Assembly: GCA_009910795.1 (NCBI GenBank)
Contig: VMEE01000061.1
Coordinates: 62,001-126,000 of the forward strand
Direction: 5' to 3'
DNA: 64,000 nt
Source of the DNA: Dehalobacter sp. CP
GTDB lineage: Bacteria; Bacillota_B; Desulfitobacteriia; Desulfitobacteriales; Syntrophobotulaceae
Shown here: one piece after another, positions 10,081 through 17,882 of the stretch
Layout: the number at the start of each line of letters is the position of its first letter
Position numbering within the stretch: the stretch's first letter is position 1
Notes under the pieces: generated by a model
What the model saw: only the letters and a program-made list of their open reading frames with translations
Database searches by the model: none
What the model was told of the DNA's origin: nothing
Position numbers and translations under genes: made by a program

Positions 10081-10545
10081 ATGAAGAGCAAATATGTTTT
10101 CCCGGCCATTATTGAGCGGAATAAAATAAGCAGTAAATATACGGTTGTTTTCCCGGATCTGCCGGGCTGCGCCTTCGAAGCAGAGGATTTTATCCAGGCA
10201 TATTACTGGGCCGGACCCAGGCTGGAGTATCATTTATATAGGATGGACAAAGCGTATGAGCACATCCCCGAAGCTTCAGATACTTCAGGCTGGGAGATCG
10301 CAGCGGACGCTATCGTTGTTCAGGTAGCGGCCGGTCTGCCGGAGTACCGGAGAATGTTCGGCCCAAAATACGCCAGAAAAGCCATCGGGTTTCCCAACTG
10401 GCTTTTCCAATTGGGGAAAAAAGACGAGCCGATGTCCGCGCAGAACATCCGGGAGGTATTAAGGGAGAAGCTGGGGATTGACATGCTGCTTGAAAACGCT
10501 CATGATTTATCCGAAGTGTTCGGGAATGAAGACGGGTCGTTTTAA
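10081..10545 (+). CDS. HicB-like fold protein, no HicA partner
   Basis: About 154 residues. The first 70 resemble the HicB antitoxin partial RNase-H fold (YVFPAIIERN, YTVVFPDLPGCAFEAED), and the C-terminal third contains NIREVLREKLGIDM, a possible DNA-binding helix pair. No HicA-sized gene lies next to it, so a classical toxin-antitoxin pair is not supported. Two adjacent ATG codons (10078, 10081) follow GGTGG. It is probably cotranscribed with the DUF3102 gene. It may be an orphan regulator or partner of that protein; the role is inference. Confidence 0.6.
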   Translation: MKSKYVFPAIIERNKISSKYTVVFPDLPGCAFEAEDFIQAYYWAGPRLEYHLYRMDKAYEHIPEASDTSGWEIAADAIVVQVAAGLPEYRRMFGPKYARKAIGFPNWLFQLGKKDEPMSAQNIREVLREKLGIDMLLENAHDLSEVFGNEDGSF

Positions 10546-10577
10546 TTTATAATCTATCTACGGGCTGTAAATATTTC

Positions 10578-10623
10578 AGCTAGAAAAAGGTTTGTCTAAA
10601 TAAAGACTAACCTTTTTCTGGCT
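10578..10623 (+). terminator. Rho-independent terminator after HicB-like gene
   Basis: About 18 of 20 bases pair between the two arms (AGAAAAAGGTTTGTCT against AGACTAACCTTTTTCT), with an AAATAA loop. The arms contain A and T tracts, so it could act in both directions. It lies 33 bp past the HicB-like stop. Confidence 0.75.
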
Positions 10624-10762
10624 TATCGTTGCCACGTAATGAGAAATCAAACCTTTCGCAGCAAAAATTAATTTCATTTATCATTTTCTTCTATTTCGCA
10701 GTTATCCTCCAAGTAATTTCTTCTTCGCTTATCGGCCTTACATTATTTCCAAAGTCAAGTTT

Positions 10763-11179
10763 CTAATAAATATCATCGTTATTTTGTTCTATTACGATAT
10801 CTTGACCTTCAAATTCAGGTAACTTTTTCTTTCTTATCCTATTTCCAACCAATAGTAATATAATCGAGAACAGATAAAAAGCTAGAGCTAATCCGAAATA
10901 CCTAAAAATACTAGGGTTCATTGCCATGTATAAACCTAATGGCAATAAGATTAAGAATACTATGATTAAAGGCCATACTTTTTTTAAAACAGAAGATACT
11001 AGCCCTACAATCCCAGGTAGAATTTGGGTTATTATATATAGTTTCGAAGCATGTTGCCCTTTTGCAAAAAAGATAAGGATTACCCATAATGTAATAGATA
11101 TTACCGAGCCACAAATTCCAAATAAAGCTCCAACTTTCTGATAATAATTACTTTGTATGCGATAAGAGGGAAACTTCAT
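10763..11179 (-). CDS. Small integral membrane protein, unrecognised
   Basis: I do not recognise this 138-residue protein. It has three or four predicted membrane segments (about residues 17-40, 48-65, 68-86 and 90-112) and a short charged C-terminal tail ending in an acidic EQNNDDIY. The gene and its surroundings are markedly more AT-rich than the flanking housekeeping genes, which suggests recent acquisition. A good ribosome-binding site (GAGGTAAG) precedes the ATG. It may be cotranscribed with nothing else: the next gene on this strand ends 217 bp downstream in coordinates. Confidence 0.6.
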   Translation of the reverse strand: MKFPSYRIQSNYYQKVGALFGICGSVISITLWVILIFFAKGQHASKLYIITQILPGIVGLVSSVLKKVWPLIIVFLILLPLGLYMAMNPSIFRYFGLALAFYLFSIILLLVGNRIRKKKLPEFEGQDIVIEQNNDDIY

Positions 11180-11374
11180 TGACTTACCTCCTCGTAAATT
11201 GAAAAGAAAAATTTAAAATGTTAATTAATTATACTCACAATATTGTCGTGAATAGTTGACATTGAATCAAATAGTTTTCTTATGAGACCATGGTTTTAAC
11301 AACTCTGTTATGATCAATTTACTCAATGCTGAAAATCTTCCAAAAGAAATATTAATAAAACAATTGTTCATATT

Positions 11375-11411
11375 CAAAAACCTCCAATAAATCAATAAAT
11401 GAAGGTTTTTG
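11375..11411 (-). terminator. Terminator of the secreted-protein gene
   Basis: Inverted arms CAAAAACCT and AGGTTTTTG are separated by about 19 bases. On the minus strand the hairpin ends in a T-rich arm. It lies about 35 bp past the stop of the gene at 11446-12195. Confidence 0.6.
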
Positions 11412-11445
11412 GTAAAATATTTAGATACATCAATGAAACCCAAAG

Positions 11446-12195
11446 TTAATATGTCGTGTAATTAAAGCTTAATAAAAAATAATCCTCTCCACTCCTTGTA
11501 GTTGAAGCCGTATAATAAGCACTCCCATTCCAGCCACCTTGACAAGTTATGCTATGGCTTACATATGTTGCATAATTAGGTAAAATGAAGTCCCAGTTAT
11601 AAAAATCAGCAGTATTTGAGCTAGTTACTGAAGGCACCCCCTGACTTAAGCCCGTCCAATAAAGACCATTACAGTACCAATGTGTACCAAGAATTGATGG
11701 ATTAGCCGCATAATAGCCTTCATATCTGCTTTGTAAATAACTGGTAGTCCCTTCATTATACCAATATAACTCATTATAAGTTTGGCATAGAACATATCCA
11801 GGAGGATCAAATGTTGTTGCAGCAACTCTTAAAGAATATGATCCTCGACTGGATAAACCAGACTTAGAAGACGGGCTGTTCCTTTCTATTGTGCTTGTAA
11901 TTTTTTCTAATTCTTTACCTGTTGCTTTTCTGGCTTTATACGTTTTATTTTCTTTGTCAATAGTAACGGTATAAGATTCTAGCCCTGCATCTTTCTCTTT
12001 ATGATCCTTTACAGTTAATGTTGCACTGTCTGTGTTCATAATTAATTCAACATTATCCAGTATTTTTTCTGTTTGTACATCTGGCGAAAGTTGAATAACT
12101 TTACTTGTTGACTCGATTGCATAAACCGGCATAGTAAAACAAATCAACATTAATAAGCTCAGAACAAGACATAACATCCTTTTTGCTTTAAACAT
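11446..12195 (-). CDS. Secreted protein with signal peptide, unrecognised
   Basis: A 249-residue protein with a clear signal peptide: basic start, hydrophobic core LCLVLSLLMLICF and probable cleavage after PVYA near residue 26. The mature part has a Lys/Glu-rich first half (about 50-110) and a second half rich in Tyr, Trp, Ser and Asn, with few charges and three or four Cys, suggestive of an extracellular beta-rich domain. No enzymatic motif is recognised. The AT-rich composition, unlike the neighbours, and its orphan position suggest horizontal acquisition. GGAGGAG precedes the ATG. Confidence 0.65.
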   Translation of the reverse strand: MFKAKRMLCLVLSLLMLICFTMPVYAIESTSKVIQLSPDVQTEKILDNVELIMNTDSATLTVKDHKEKDAGLESYTVTIDKENKTYKARKATGKELEKITSTIERNSPSSKSGLSSRGSYSLRVAATTFDPPGYVLCQTYNELYWYNEGTTSYLQSRYEGYYAANPSILGTHWYCNGLYWTGLSQGVPSVTSSNTADFYNWDFILPNYATYVSHSITCQGGWNGSAYYTASTTRSGEDYFLLSFNYTTY

Positions 12196-12464
12196 TTATT
12201 CTCCTCCTTAAAAAAATACTTTTTGATATTAAATTCTTTAATATTACATATATCACCCCCCAATGAACATCTATATATTGCTATATTATCAAACATATGT
12301 AAATACCATTGCGCTCATTTATCTATTTTCAACAAAATGAGCAAAATATTGACACTGATGAATAAAATTGACAGTAATATTATAGAGTAAGAATACAGAA
12401 GCTAAAAATTATTCATCGTATGATATTTTTGGGATTTCCAGTACAGCAAAAATTACATAACAGT

Positions 12465-12520
12465 AAAGCTATGAGACAGAAGCCTCCTAATATTGATTAG
12501 AAAACTTATCTCATAGCTTT
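12465..12520. other. Hairpin in the 12196-12759 gene-free gap
   Basis: A perfect 12-bp inverted repeat (AAAGCTATGAGA and complement) with a 32-base loop. It lies in a 564-bp AT-rich gap between the nfo-like gene and the secreted-protein gene. Apart from this hairpin and the nfo terminator I see no gene there. A transcript of unknown origin could end here. Confidence 0.5.
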
Positions 12521-12676
12521 TAATATTTATTAACGAATTCTTATTTCTCGTTCGAGTGTATTGTAATAGGTACATGTGCAATTTACAAGTTTCTCCTTAT
12601 TCCTTTAAAATCTATCGTTGCCGTCTGATATTGATGATTTGAAAATTAGGCAGCAAAAGTTGAGTAAAATAGCAAA

Positions 12677-12697
12677 TGCGGGCTCAAAGAGCCCGCA
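12677..12697 (-). terminator. Terminator of the serA-nfo transcription unit
   Basis: A perfect 9-bp stem, TGCGGGCTC/GAGCCCGCA, with a three-base loop, followed on the minus strand by ATTTGCTATTTT. It lies 62 bp after the stop of the endonuclease IV-like gene. Confidence 0.75.
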
Positions 12698-12759
12698 AAC
12701 ACTGTATCATTATCGGTCGGAGATAACCGTCTATGAATGTAAGAACTGCCAAAACTGCC

Positions 12760-13593
12760 TTAAGAATTTAGCTCCAAATAAGCCTTTTGCAGGATCAGAG
12801 CATCCTCCTCAAGCTTCGGACTTTCACAAATCACGGTTCCCTGGATGCCAAAGCTCAGGCAGGCTTTAAGGATTTCCCGGAATTTCAGGTCAGCTTCTTG
12901 CAAAACGAGATGTCTCTTTTCGCCTTTCGGACCATATTCAATCCCGGAAATATGGAAATGCGCATTGCTTGTCCACTTCTCACCAAGCCCTTCGGCTGTC
13001 TGCTCAAGAATCGCGCAGAACTCGTCATAGCTGTTGAATTGACCATTGGCTCTGGCATGCAGATGGCTGAAGTCAATACAAGGCAATACACCCGGAACCT
13101 CCTGCGCTATTTTGATCGTTTCGCCGAGATCGCCAAACTGGGAGGGTTTGCCTGTCGTTTCAGGCCTCAGGATGACTTGATTACCTTCCTGATCAAGTTC
13201 CTGCCGGACATCGCTGAGTTCTTTGACTACTCTGGCTAAGACGGTATCCGAAGTATCCCCGGAATAAAATGCCGGATGAAAGACGATGCTTCCGGCCCCA
13301 AGTATCCTGGCAATCCTGGCAGTATGAATAATCCTTGTTTTGCTTGCCTCAACTTTTTCCGTTTCACTGGAATTCAGGTTGATATAGTAAGGCGCATGAC
13401 AAGACAGGGATACGCATTCTTTTTTCGCAGTTCCCCCGGTCTTTAACGCTTTGTCTTCCTTCATTCTCACCCCGTGAACGAACTCGACTTCCATCGCATC
13501 CATTCCGAGTTCCCTGATTCTTAGGATTCCGGCCTCGGTGGATGCTTCCTTGGAAGACAAAGGCACTCCGGCCGTGCCAAACTTGATGCTCAT
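12760..13593 (-). CDS. Endonuclease IV-like TIM-barrel protein (AP endonuclease)
   Basis: A 277-residue TIM-barrel protein of the Nfo family, which cleaves the backbone at abasic sites using a metal cluster. Metal-ligand candidates appear in order: HAPYYINL near residue 65, FHPAFYSG near 105, RPETTGK near 143, DFSHLHAR near 175, and HFHISGIEYGPKGEKRHL near 212-230, the most diagnostic stretch. Some Clostridia carry this form annotated only as a TIM-barrel protein, so strict Nfo activity is probable but not certain. It starts 12 bp after the serA stop and is probably cotranscribed with it. In Bacillus the homologue acts in the forespore. Confidence 0.85.
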   Translation of the reverse strand: MSIKFGTAGVPLSSKEASTEAGILRIRELGMDAMEVEFVHGVRMKEDKALKTGGTAKKECVSLSCHAPYYINLNSSETEKVEASKTRIIHTARIARILGAGSIVFHPAFYSGDTSDTVLARVVKELSDVRQELDQEGNQVILRPETTGKPSQFGDLGETIKIAQEVPGVLPCIDFSHLHARANGQFNSYDEFCAILEQTAEGLGEKWTSNAHFHISGIEYGPKGEKRHLVLQEADLKFREILKACLSFGIQGTVICESPKLEEDALILQKAYLELNS

Positions 13594-13605
13594 GCCGATC
13601 TCCCC

Positions 13606-15198
13606 TTAGGACAGATATTTATTGAAGAAAATCTCTTCAACATTTTCGGTTCCCTTAATCTCTTTCAATTTGCCGATGACTTCCGAATCGGCTTCGGTTT
13701 GAATACCGACAATCATAATGTTTCTGCTCATGGAACTGATCTTGCCAACCTGCATACTGGTAATGTTGATGTTATGCTCACCTAATACAGTCCCGACTTT
13801 GCCGATCATTCCCGGATAATCCTCATGTGAGATAAGCAGGAACCACCCCGAAGGATCTATTTCAACCCTGAAATCGTCGATCTCCACAATCCGCTGTTCG
13901 CTTTTGCCGAAAAGCGTGCCTGCTACCTTATGCTCAGTCAAATCAGTTTTAACGGTAATGCTGATCAGATCAACAAAGCTTTGCGCCTCTTTGCTTTTGA
14001 TCTCCTTGACGGTTATGCCGCGTTCTTTCGCAACTTCAGGCGCGTTGACAATATTGACCTCTTCCTGAAGAATTGGATTTAAGACCTCTTTTATGGCTGC
14101 CAGCGTCAGCATTTTGGTATCCGCAGTGCTGATATCTCCATTATAGCGGACTTCAATATTTTTTATTCTTCCTTCAGTCAGTTTGACAGCCAGAACACAC
14201 ATTTTTTGCATCAAGTGAAGGTAAGGCTTGATCATATTCATGACATCTCTTGATACAGGCGGAATATTCAGTGAAGTTGAGACCGGTTCGGATCTCAGCG
14301 CAGCAAGCACTCCGCGGGCTGCGCAAAGTGCAACCTCATTTTCAGCCTCCTGCGTCCGGGAGGCAATCCTGGGAGTGCAGACCACATTCTCCATCTTCAC
14401 CAGCGGATGATCTGACTGAAGAGGTTCTTCAGCAAACGCATCCAAAGCTGCCCCGGACACAATCTCTTCCTGCAGTGCCCAGATCAAAGCTTCCTCATCA
14501 ATGATTCCGCCTCTGGCACAGTTAATAATCTTGATGCCCTTTTTCATTTTAGAAAACGCATCTTTATTCAGCAGATTGCGCGTGTCAACTGTCGCCGGAA
14601 TATGCAGCGTCAGGTAATCTGCTTTACTTAAGATCTCATCCATATCCACCAGCTCGATCCCCAGCTCTCTGCCTTTATCATCACTTAAAAACGGGTCATA
14701 GGCAATCACTTTCATATCGAACGCTTTGGCCCGCTTGGCCACGCCCATGCCGACCCGCCCCAGGCCGATGATGCCCAAGACCTTTTCTTTCAGCTCCATT
14801 CCCAGGAACTTCTGTCTTTGCCACTCTCCGCGCTTGACGGAGGAATAAGCCTGAGGAATCCTTCTGGCCAGAGCCAGGATCATCCCGATGGTATATTCAA
14901 TGGAAGAAGCACTGTTGCCCTGAGGGGCATTCAGGACAACAATCCCCTGCTTTGTGGCTGCCTGAATATCGATATGCTCAACTTCCAGACCGGCCCTTCC
15001 GATTACTTTCAAATTCCTGCCAGCTTCAATGACTTCACTGCTGACAATCGTATCGCCTCTGATGACCAGAGCATGATATTTCGGAATCATTTTGATCAGT
15101 TCTTCCTGAGATAATGTACAATAGGTATCCACGTCATGTTCTTCACGCAGCAGTTGAATTCCAGCCTCTGCCACTTTGTTATTCACCAGAATCTTCAT
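13606..15198 (-). CDS. serA: D-3-phosphoglycerate dehydrogenase
   Basis: SerA catalyses the first step of serine synthesis. The 530-residue protein is the long form: a catalytic/NAD domain in residues 1-315 (GLGRVGMGVAKRAKAF, CARGGIIDEEAL, LHIPAT), an ASB intervening domain at about 320-440, and a C-terminal ACT domain from about 455 (HEDYPGMIGKVGTVLGEHNINI) that normally binds serine for feedback control. It is followed by the nfo-like gene. No serC or serB is in the window; the sdaAA/sdaAB serine dehydratase is far away at the right end. Confidence 0.96.
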   Translation of the reverse strand: MKILVNNKVAEAGIQLLREEHDVDTYCTLSQEELIKMIPKYHALVIRGDTIVSSEVIEAGRNLKVIGRAGLEVEHIDIQAATKQGIVVLNAPQGNSASSIEYTIGMILALARRIPQAYSSVKRGEWQRQKFLGMELKEKVLGIIGLGRVGMGVAKRAKAFDMKVIAYDPFLSDDKGRELGIELVDMDEILSKADYLTLHIPATVDTRNLLNKDAFSKMKKGIKIINCARGGIIDEEALIWALQEEIVSGAALDAFAEEPLQSDHPLVKMENVVCTPRIASRTQEAENEVALCAARGVLAALRSEPVSTSLNIPPVSRDVMNMIKPYLHLMQKMCVLAVKLTEGRIKNIEVRYNGDISTADTKMLTLAAIKEVLNPILQEEVNIVNAPEVAKERGITVKEIKSKEAQSFVDLISITVKTDLTEHKVAGTLFGKSEQRIVEIDDFRVEIDPSGWFLLISHEDYPGMIGKVGTVLGEHNINITSMQVGKISSMSRNIMIVGIQTEADSEVIGKLKEIKGTENVEEIFFNKYLS

Positions 15199-15303
15199 CT
15201 GACTCTACCCCCAGTATCTGAAATAACTAAACCTCCCATCCCCATGGAGACGAGAGGTAATACCTTCCCTTGCAGCGATTTGCCTAAATTCTAGATTATT
15301 TTG

Positions 15304-15332
15304 ATTATAGAGTTTATTGATTATTCTGTCAA
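15304..15332 (-). promoter_or_regulatory. Sigma-A promoter of serA with about 100-nt leader
   Basis: Perfect TTGACA (15327-15332), 17-bp spacer, perfect TATAAT (15304-15309) on the minus strand. Transcription would start near 15298, leaving a 100-nt leader before the serA ATG. The leader contains the short self-complementary GGTATTACC and a GGGATGGGAGG tract. I could not match it to a known riboswitch. Confidence 0.8.
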
Positions 15333-15380
15333 GAATCCGTCTTTTATATCAACATACTTGCCAGATGATTGTCCTCAGTA

Positions 15381-16043
15381 TCACGCAATCACTCTTCTGC
15401 TGCCCCGGTAATGCTCCGCCCAGTAACGCTCATCCATCGAAGAAATCTGTACGCAATGCTTGGCCGCAGAAATAAACTTGTTATCCCCGAGATAGATTCC
15501 TACATGACTTGCTCCCGCTCCGTTGGTATGAAAAAAGATCAGATCACCAGGTTGTAATCTTGCTTTAGGTATGCCAACCCCCTCTCTGAATTGTTCGTAC
15601 GATGTCCTTGGAAGTTGAATTCCATTCTCAAGGAATACTCTTTGAACCAGCGCTGAACAGTCGACACCGGATCTAGACCGGCCGCCCCATTTATAGGCAG
15701 TCCCTTCCCAGGTTAGTACCGAAGCTACGATACCGGCCTGAATCTCTGCTTTTTCTTTGCTTGCTTCTATCAGGGAAAGCGTACTGACATTTACACAAGA
15801 AAAGCTGCTATTGCCAGCTTTTTCCTCCATAATTCTAATATTGTCGGTCCGCATTGGGCCTTCGTCAACCGTTTTAGCAGGAGCTGCCGTAATCTTCGTA
15901 CGCAAGGAGGCAATCTCCTGCAGGGCATAAGGATTTGAGGGGACTACGGCAGTTCCGGCCAGTAGAAGTGCTGTTAGGCCAATCACCTGTTTTGGAACGA
16001 GGGTGGGCTGATTGGATTCTGTCAAAGGGAGCGCAACTTGCAT
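15381..16043 (-). CDS. NlpC/P60 family cell-wall endopeptidase
   Basis: Cell-wall hydrolase that cleaves peptide stems of peptidoglycan. The 220-residue protein has an N-terminal hydrophobic segment (about 20-36) that could act as a signal anchor, a linker, and a C-terminal NlpC/P60 domain from about 105. The catalytic triad is visible: Cys129 in GVDCSALVQ, His180 in ASHVGIYLG, and His196 in AAKH. AAGGAG lies 9 bases before the ATG. The N-terminus is not a textbook signal peptide (a hydrophilic stretch of 18 residues precedes it), so membrane anchoring is as likely as secretion. A WalR-like box lies upstream. Confidence 0.88.
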   Translation of the reverse strand: MQVALPLTESNQPTLVPKQVIGLTALLLAGTAVVPSNPYALQEIASLRTKITAAPAKTVDEGPMRTDNIRIMEEKAGNSSFSCVNVSTLSLIEASKEKAEIQAGIVASVLTWEGTAYKWGGRSRSGVDCSALVQRVFLENGIQLPRTSYEQFREGVGIPKARLQPGDLIFFHTNGAGASHVGIYLGDNKFISAAKHCVQISSMDERYWAEHYRGSRRVIA

Positions 16044-16209
16044 GATTCGAAACTCCTTTCTAAATAAAATCCAGACAGTCTATATCATTTTTTTATGCAG
16101 AAAGAAGATGAATTATGCTTTTTATCCGGCCAGACAAAGAAAAAGGTTGTCTGCATTCATATCATTTTTGAATATTTGTTGTATTTTTTTCCCTTTGTTT
16201 TATTTCTTC

Positions 16210-16226
16210 TGTAACTCTTCTGTAAC
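16210..16226 (+). promoter_or_regulatory. WalR(YycF)-type box between nlpC/P60 and SASP genes
   Basis: Direct repeat TGTAAC-N5-TGTAAC, an exact match to the published WalR consensus TGTWAH-N5-TGTWAH. WalR controls cell-wall hydrolases in Firmicutes, and the divergent gene (15381-16043) is one. The repeat reads in the direction of the SASP gene, opposite to the hydrolase, about 167 bp upstream of its start. PhoP boxes have a similar layout and are an alternative. Confidence 0.5.
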
Positions 16227-16281
16227 TCTTCCTCATAAAAAGATTTGTCTTTTTTTTGCCTGAATAGCAAAACATTTCATC

Positions 16282-16310
16282 GTATTTGCGCTGTAGAATT
16301 GAACAAACTA
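16282..16310 (+). promoter_or_regulatory. Possible sigma-G promoter of the SASP gene
   Basis: GTATT, 17-bp spacer, CAAACTA, against the sigma-G consensus GHATR-N18-CATxHTA: one mismatch in each box. It ends 30 bp before the TTG start of a spore-protein gene, which in Bacillus is forespore-expressed. Confidence 0.5.
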
Positions 16311-16340
16311 AAATAAGAAAAAATAAAGAGGTGATTTAGT

Positions 16341-16622
16341 TTGGGGAATTCTGACTTGAATCAACTAAAATATGAAGTTTCCAAAGAGTTAGGTATCATG
16401 AACAGCGGACCGCAGGAATATGCACAGTATCTGGACAACGCCAAATATGAAGTAGCCAATGAGTTGGGCATCCAGTTAAACAAGGGATATAATGGAGACA
16501 TCACATCAAGGGATGCTGGCCGGATTGGCGGCCAAATTGGCGGTAGAATCGGCGGAAATATGGTTAAAAAGATGATTGAATTTGCTGAAAGTAACATGGT
16601 GAACAACGGTGGAAAACTCTAG
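16341..16622 (+). CDS. Alpha/beta-type small acid-soluble spore protein
   Basis: SASPs coat and protect DNA in the dormant spore and are degraded by Gpr on germination. The 93-residue protein starts at TTG with AGAGGTG upstream. It shows the family signature: KYEVANELGI at about residues 36-45, then DITSRDAGRIGG and a Gly-rich hinge before VKKMIE. The LKYEVSKELGI stretch near residue 9 is a second copy of the same motif, so the N-terminal part looks duplicated relative to usual 65-75-residue SASPs. It is monocistronic, with a terminator directly after it. Confidence 0.9.
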   Translation: MGNSDLNQLKYEVSKELGIMNSGPQEYAQYLDNAKYEVANELGIQLNKGYNGDITSRDAGRIGGQIGGRIGGNMVKKMIEFAESNMVNNGGKL

Positions 16623-16630
16623 TACTGATT

Positions 16631-16662
16631 AAGAGGATGGTTTCGTTTCCATCCTCTTTTTT
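16631..16662 (+). terminator. Rho-independent terminator of the SASP gene
   Basis: AAGAGGATGG pairs with CCATCCTCTT across an eight-base loop and is followed by a run of T. It lies between the convergent SASP and nitronate monooxygenase-like genes. Confidence 0.9.
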
Positions 16663-16668
16663 AAATGA

Positions 16669-17622
16669 TCACATTTCCTCAATTTCCTCATATTCTTTAA
16701 CCAAATCACGGATCATCTTCCCTGCAGGTAGGATTTCAGTTATTTTTTCAATATATTGTCCTGAAAAAATCAGTCCCTGATCCAAATTACCCTGTTGGGC
16801 ATTGATCAAGGCTTCCTTTATGCAAAAAGTTGCTGTGCATTTTTTTAAACAGCCCTCACATGTTTGTGGGGATTTTACTTTCCCCAAAAGGATTTCATCT
16901 GTAAATTTGTTTCGGATTGCTCTCCCGGGCAGCCCGACAGGGCTCTGAATGATGACAATATCCTCTGCCGTTGCTCTCAGATAAGCTTCTTTGAGGGACG
17001 GTGCTCCATTCGCCTCTTCACTGGCAGCAAAGCGGATCCCCATTTGCACGCCGTTAGCACCAAGGCTAAATGCCTCCTGTAAATCTCCGGTATCCACAAT
17101 ACCTCCTGCTGCAATGACCGGGATAGAAATAGCCGCCTTGATCTCAGGAACAAGAACTCTCATAGACTGATCTGTTCCGAGATGTCCTCCGGCTTCTTTC
17201 CCTTCTACTACGACCGCTGCCGCTCCCAGGCTTTCAGAAATCCTGGCAAGCTTGGCCGTCGATACAATCGGGACTAAAGGGGTTTTTGCCTCAGCGCACC
17301 AACGAAAAATGTCCCTGGAAAAACCGGCTCCCTGGATAATCAGGTCAATGCCTTCTTCCAGCGCAGTACAGACAAGCTCCTTGAAACGCGTTGCTGCAAA
17401 CATAATATTTATTCCGATGATTCCTTTGGATTTCTCCCTGGCCTTTCTGATTTCGCCTTTTAATTCAGTTTCATCCAAAGCCGTCGCAGCAATAATTCCT
17501 ATTCCACCGGCGTTGGCCACAGCCGCAGCCAGCCGAGAAGTGGAAATTCTAATAGCCATTCCGCCCTGGATGATCGGATACTTCGGGATCAGACCTCCTA
17601 CTTTTAACACAGGTAACTTCAA
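16669..17622 (-). CDS. Nitronate monooxygenase / FabK-like flavoprotein
   Basis: FMN-dependent TIM-barrel protein of the 2-nitropropane dioxygenase/FabK superfamily, 317 residues from a TTG start with GGAGGG eight bases upstream (a longer reading has no such site). Diagnostic segments are PIIQGGMAIRIS at the N-terminus, the ANAGGIGIIA strand, GKEAGGHLG near residue 150, and the phosphate-binding AAGGIVD/GANGVQMGIRF stretch. A Cys-rich cluster CEGCLKKCTATFC lies near residue 265, typical of the clostridial subgroup. No fatty-acid genes adjoin it, so detoxification of nitronates is as likely as enoyl-ACP reduction; the substrate is unknown. Confidence 0.8.
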   Translation of the reverse strand: MKLPVLKVGGLIPKYPIIQGGMAIRISTSRLAAAVANAGGIGIIAATALDETELKGEIRKAREKSKGIIGINIMFAATRFKELVCTALEEGIDLIIQGAGFSRDIFRWCAEAKTPLVPIVSTAKLARISESLGAAAVVVEGKEAGGHLGTDQSMRVLVPEIKAAISIPVIAAGGIVDTGDLQEAFSLGANGVQMGIRFAASEEANGAPSLKEAYLRATAEDIVIIQSPVGLPGRAIRNKFTDEILLGKVKSPQTCEGCLKKCTATFCIKEALINAQQGNLDQGLIFSGQYIEKITEILPAGKMIRDLVKEYEEIEEM

Positions 17623-17821
17623 AATACAGCCCTCCAATAATTTCTTCAGCAAATTTCTGCGTAATTTTTTGCAAACATTAATTCTTTCTAACGGTTCCCT
17701 TTATTCATTAATTTTTCAAGATTATTTTGATATTCAAAGTAATTTTCTCTTTGATTCTACCTCTTTTTGAGCCACTATTCAAGTTTGCTTTTTTCTGTCT
17801 ATTCCACAACACCAGGCTTTT

Positions 17822-17850
17822 TCATATTTTACCGCGTAATGTTCATACTA
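17822..17850 (+). promoter_or_regulatory. Sigma-G-like promoter of the ku-ligD locus
   Basis: TCATA, 17-bp spacer, CATACTA. The -10 matches sigma-G CATxHTA perfectly and the -35 matches GHATR at four of five positions. It lies 33 bp before the ku ATG. The same CATACTA appears at gpr and at the 44-residue SASP-like gene in this window. Confidence 0.6.
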
Positions 17851-17882
17851 CATATATCTGAAAAATGGAGGGCTAAAACAGG

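Noticed and set aside
10081..10545. HicA-HicB toxin-antitoxin system
   Set aside because: No HicA-like small basic dsRBD gene is adjacent, and the HicB-like protein is longer than usual.
15199..15300. T-box leader upstream of serA
   Set aside because: The AGGG..GGTATTACC stretch only loosely resembles the T-box antiterminator, and about 100 nt is too short for a full Stem I plus antiterminator.
16044..16330. c-di-AMP (ydaO) riboswitch upstream of the NlpC/P60 gene
   Set aside because: Such riboswitches are common for this gene class, but the AT-rich leader lacks the conserved GC-rich helices.
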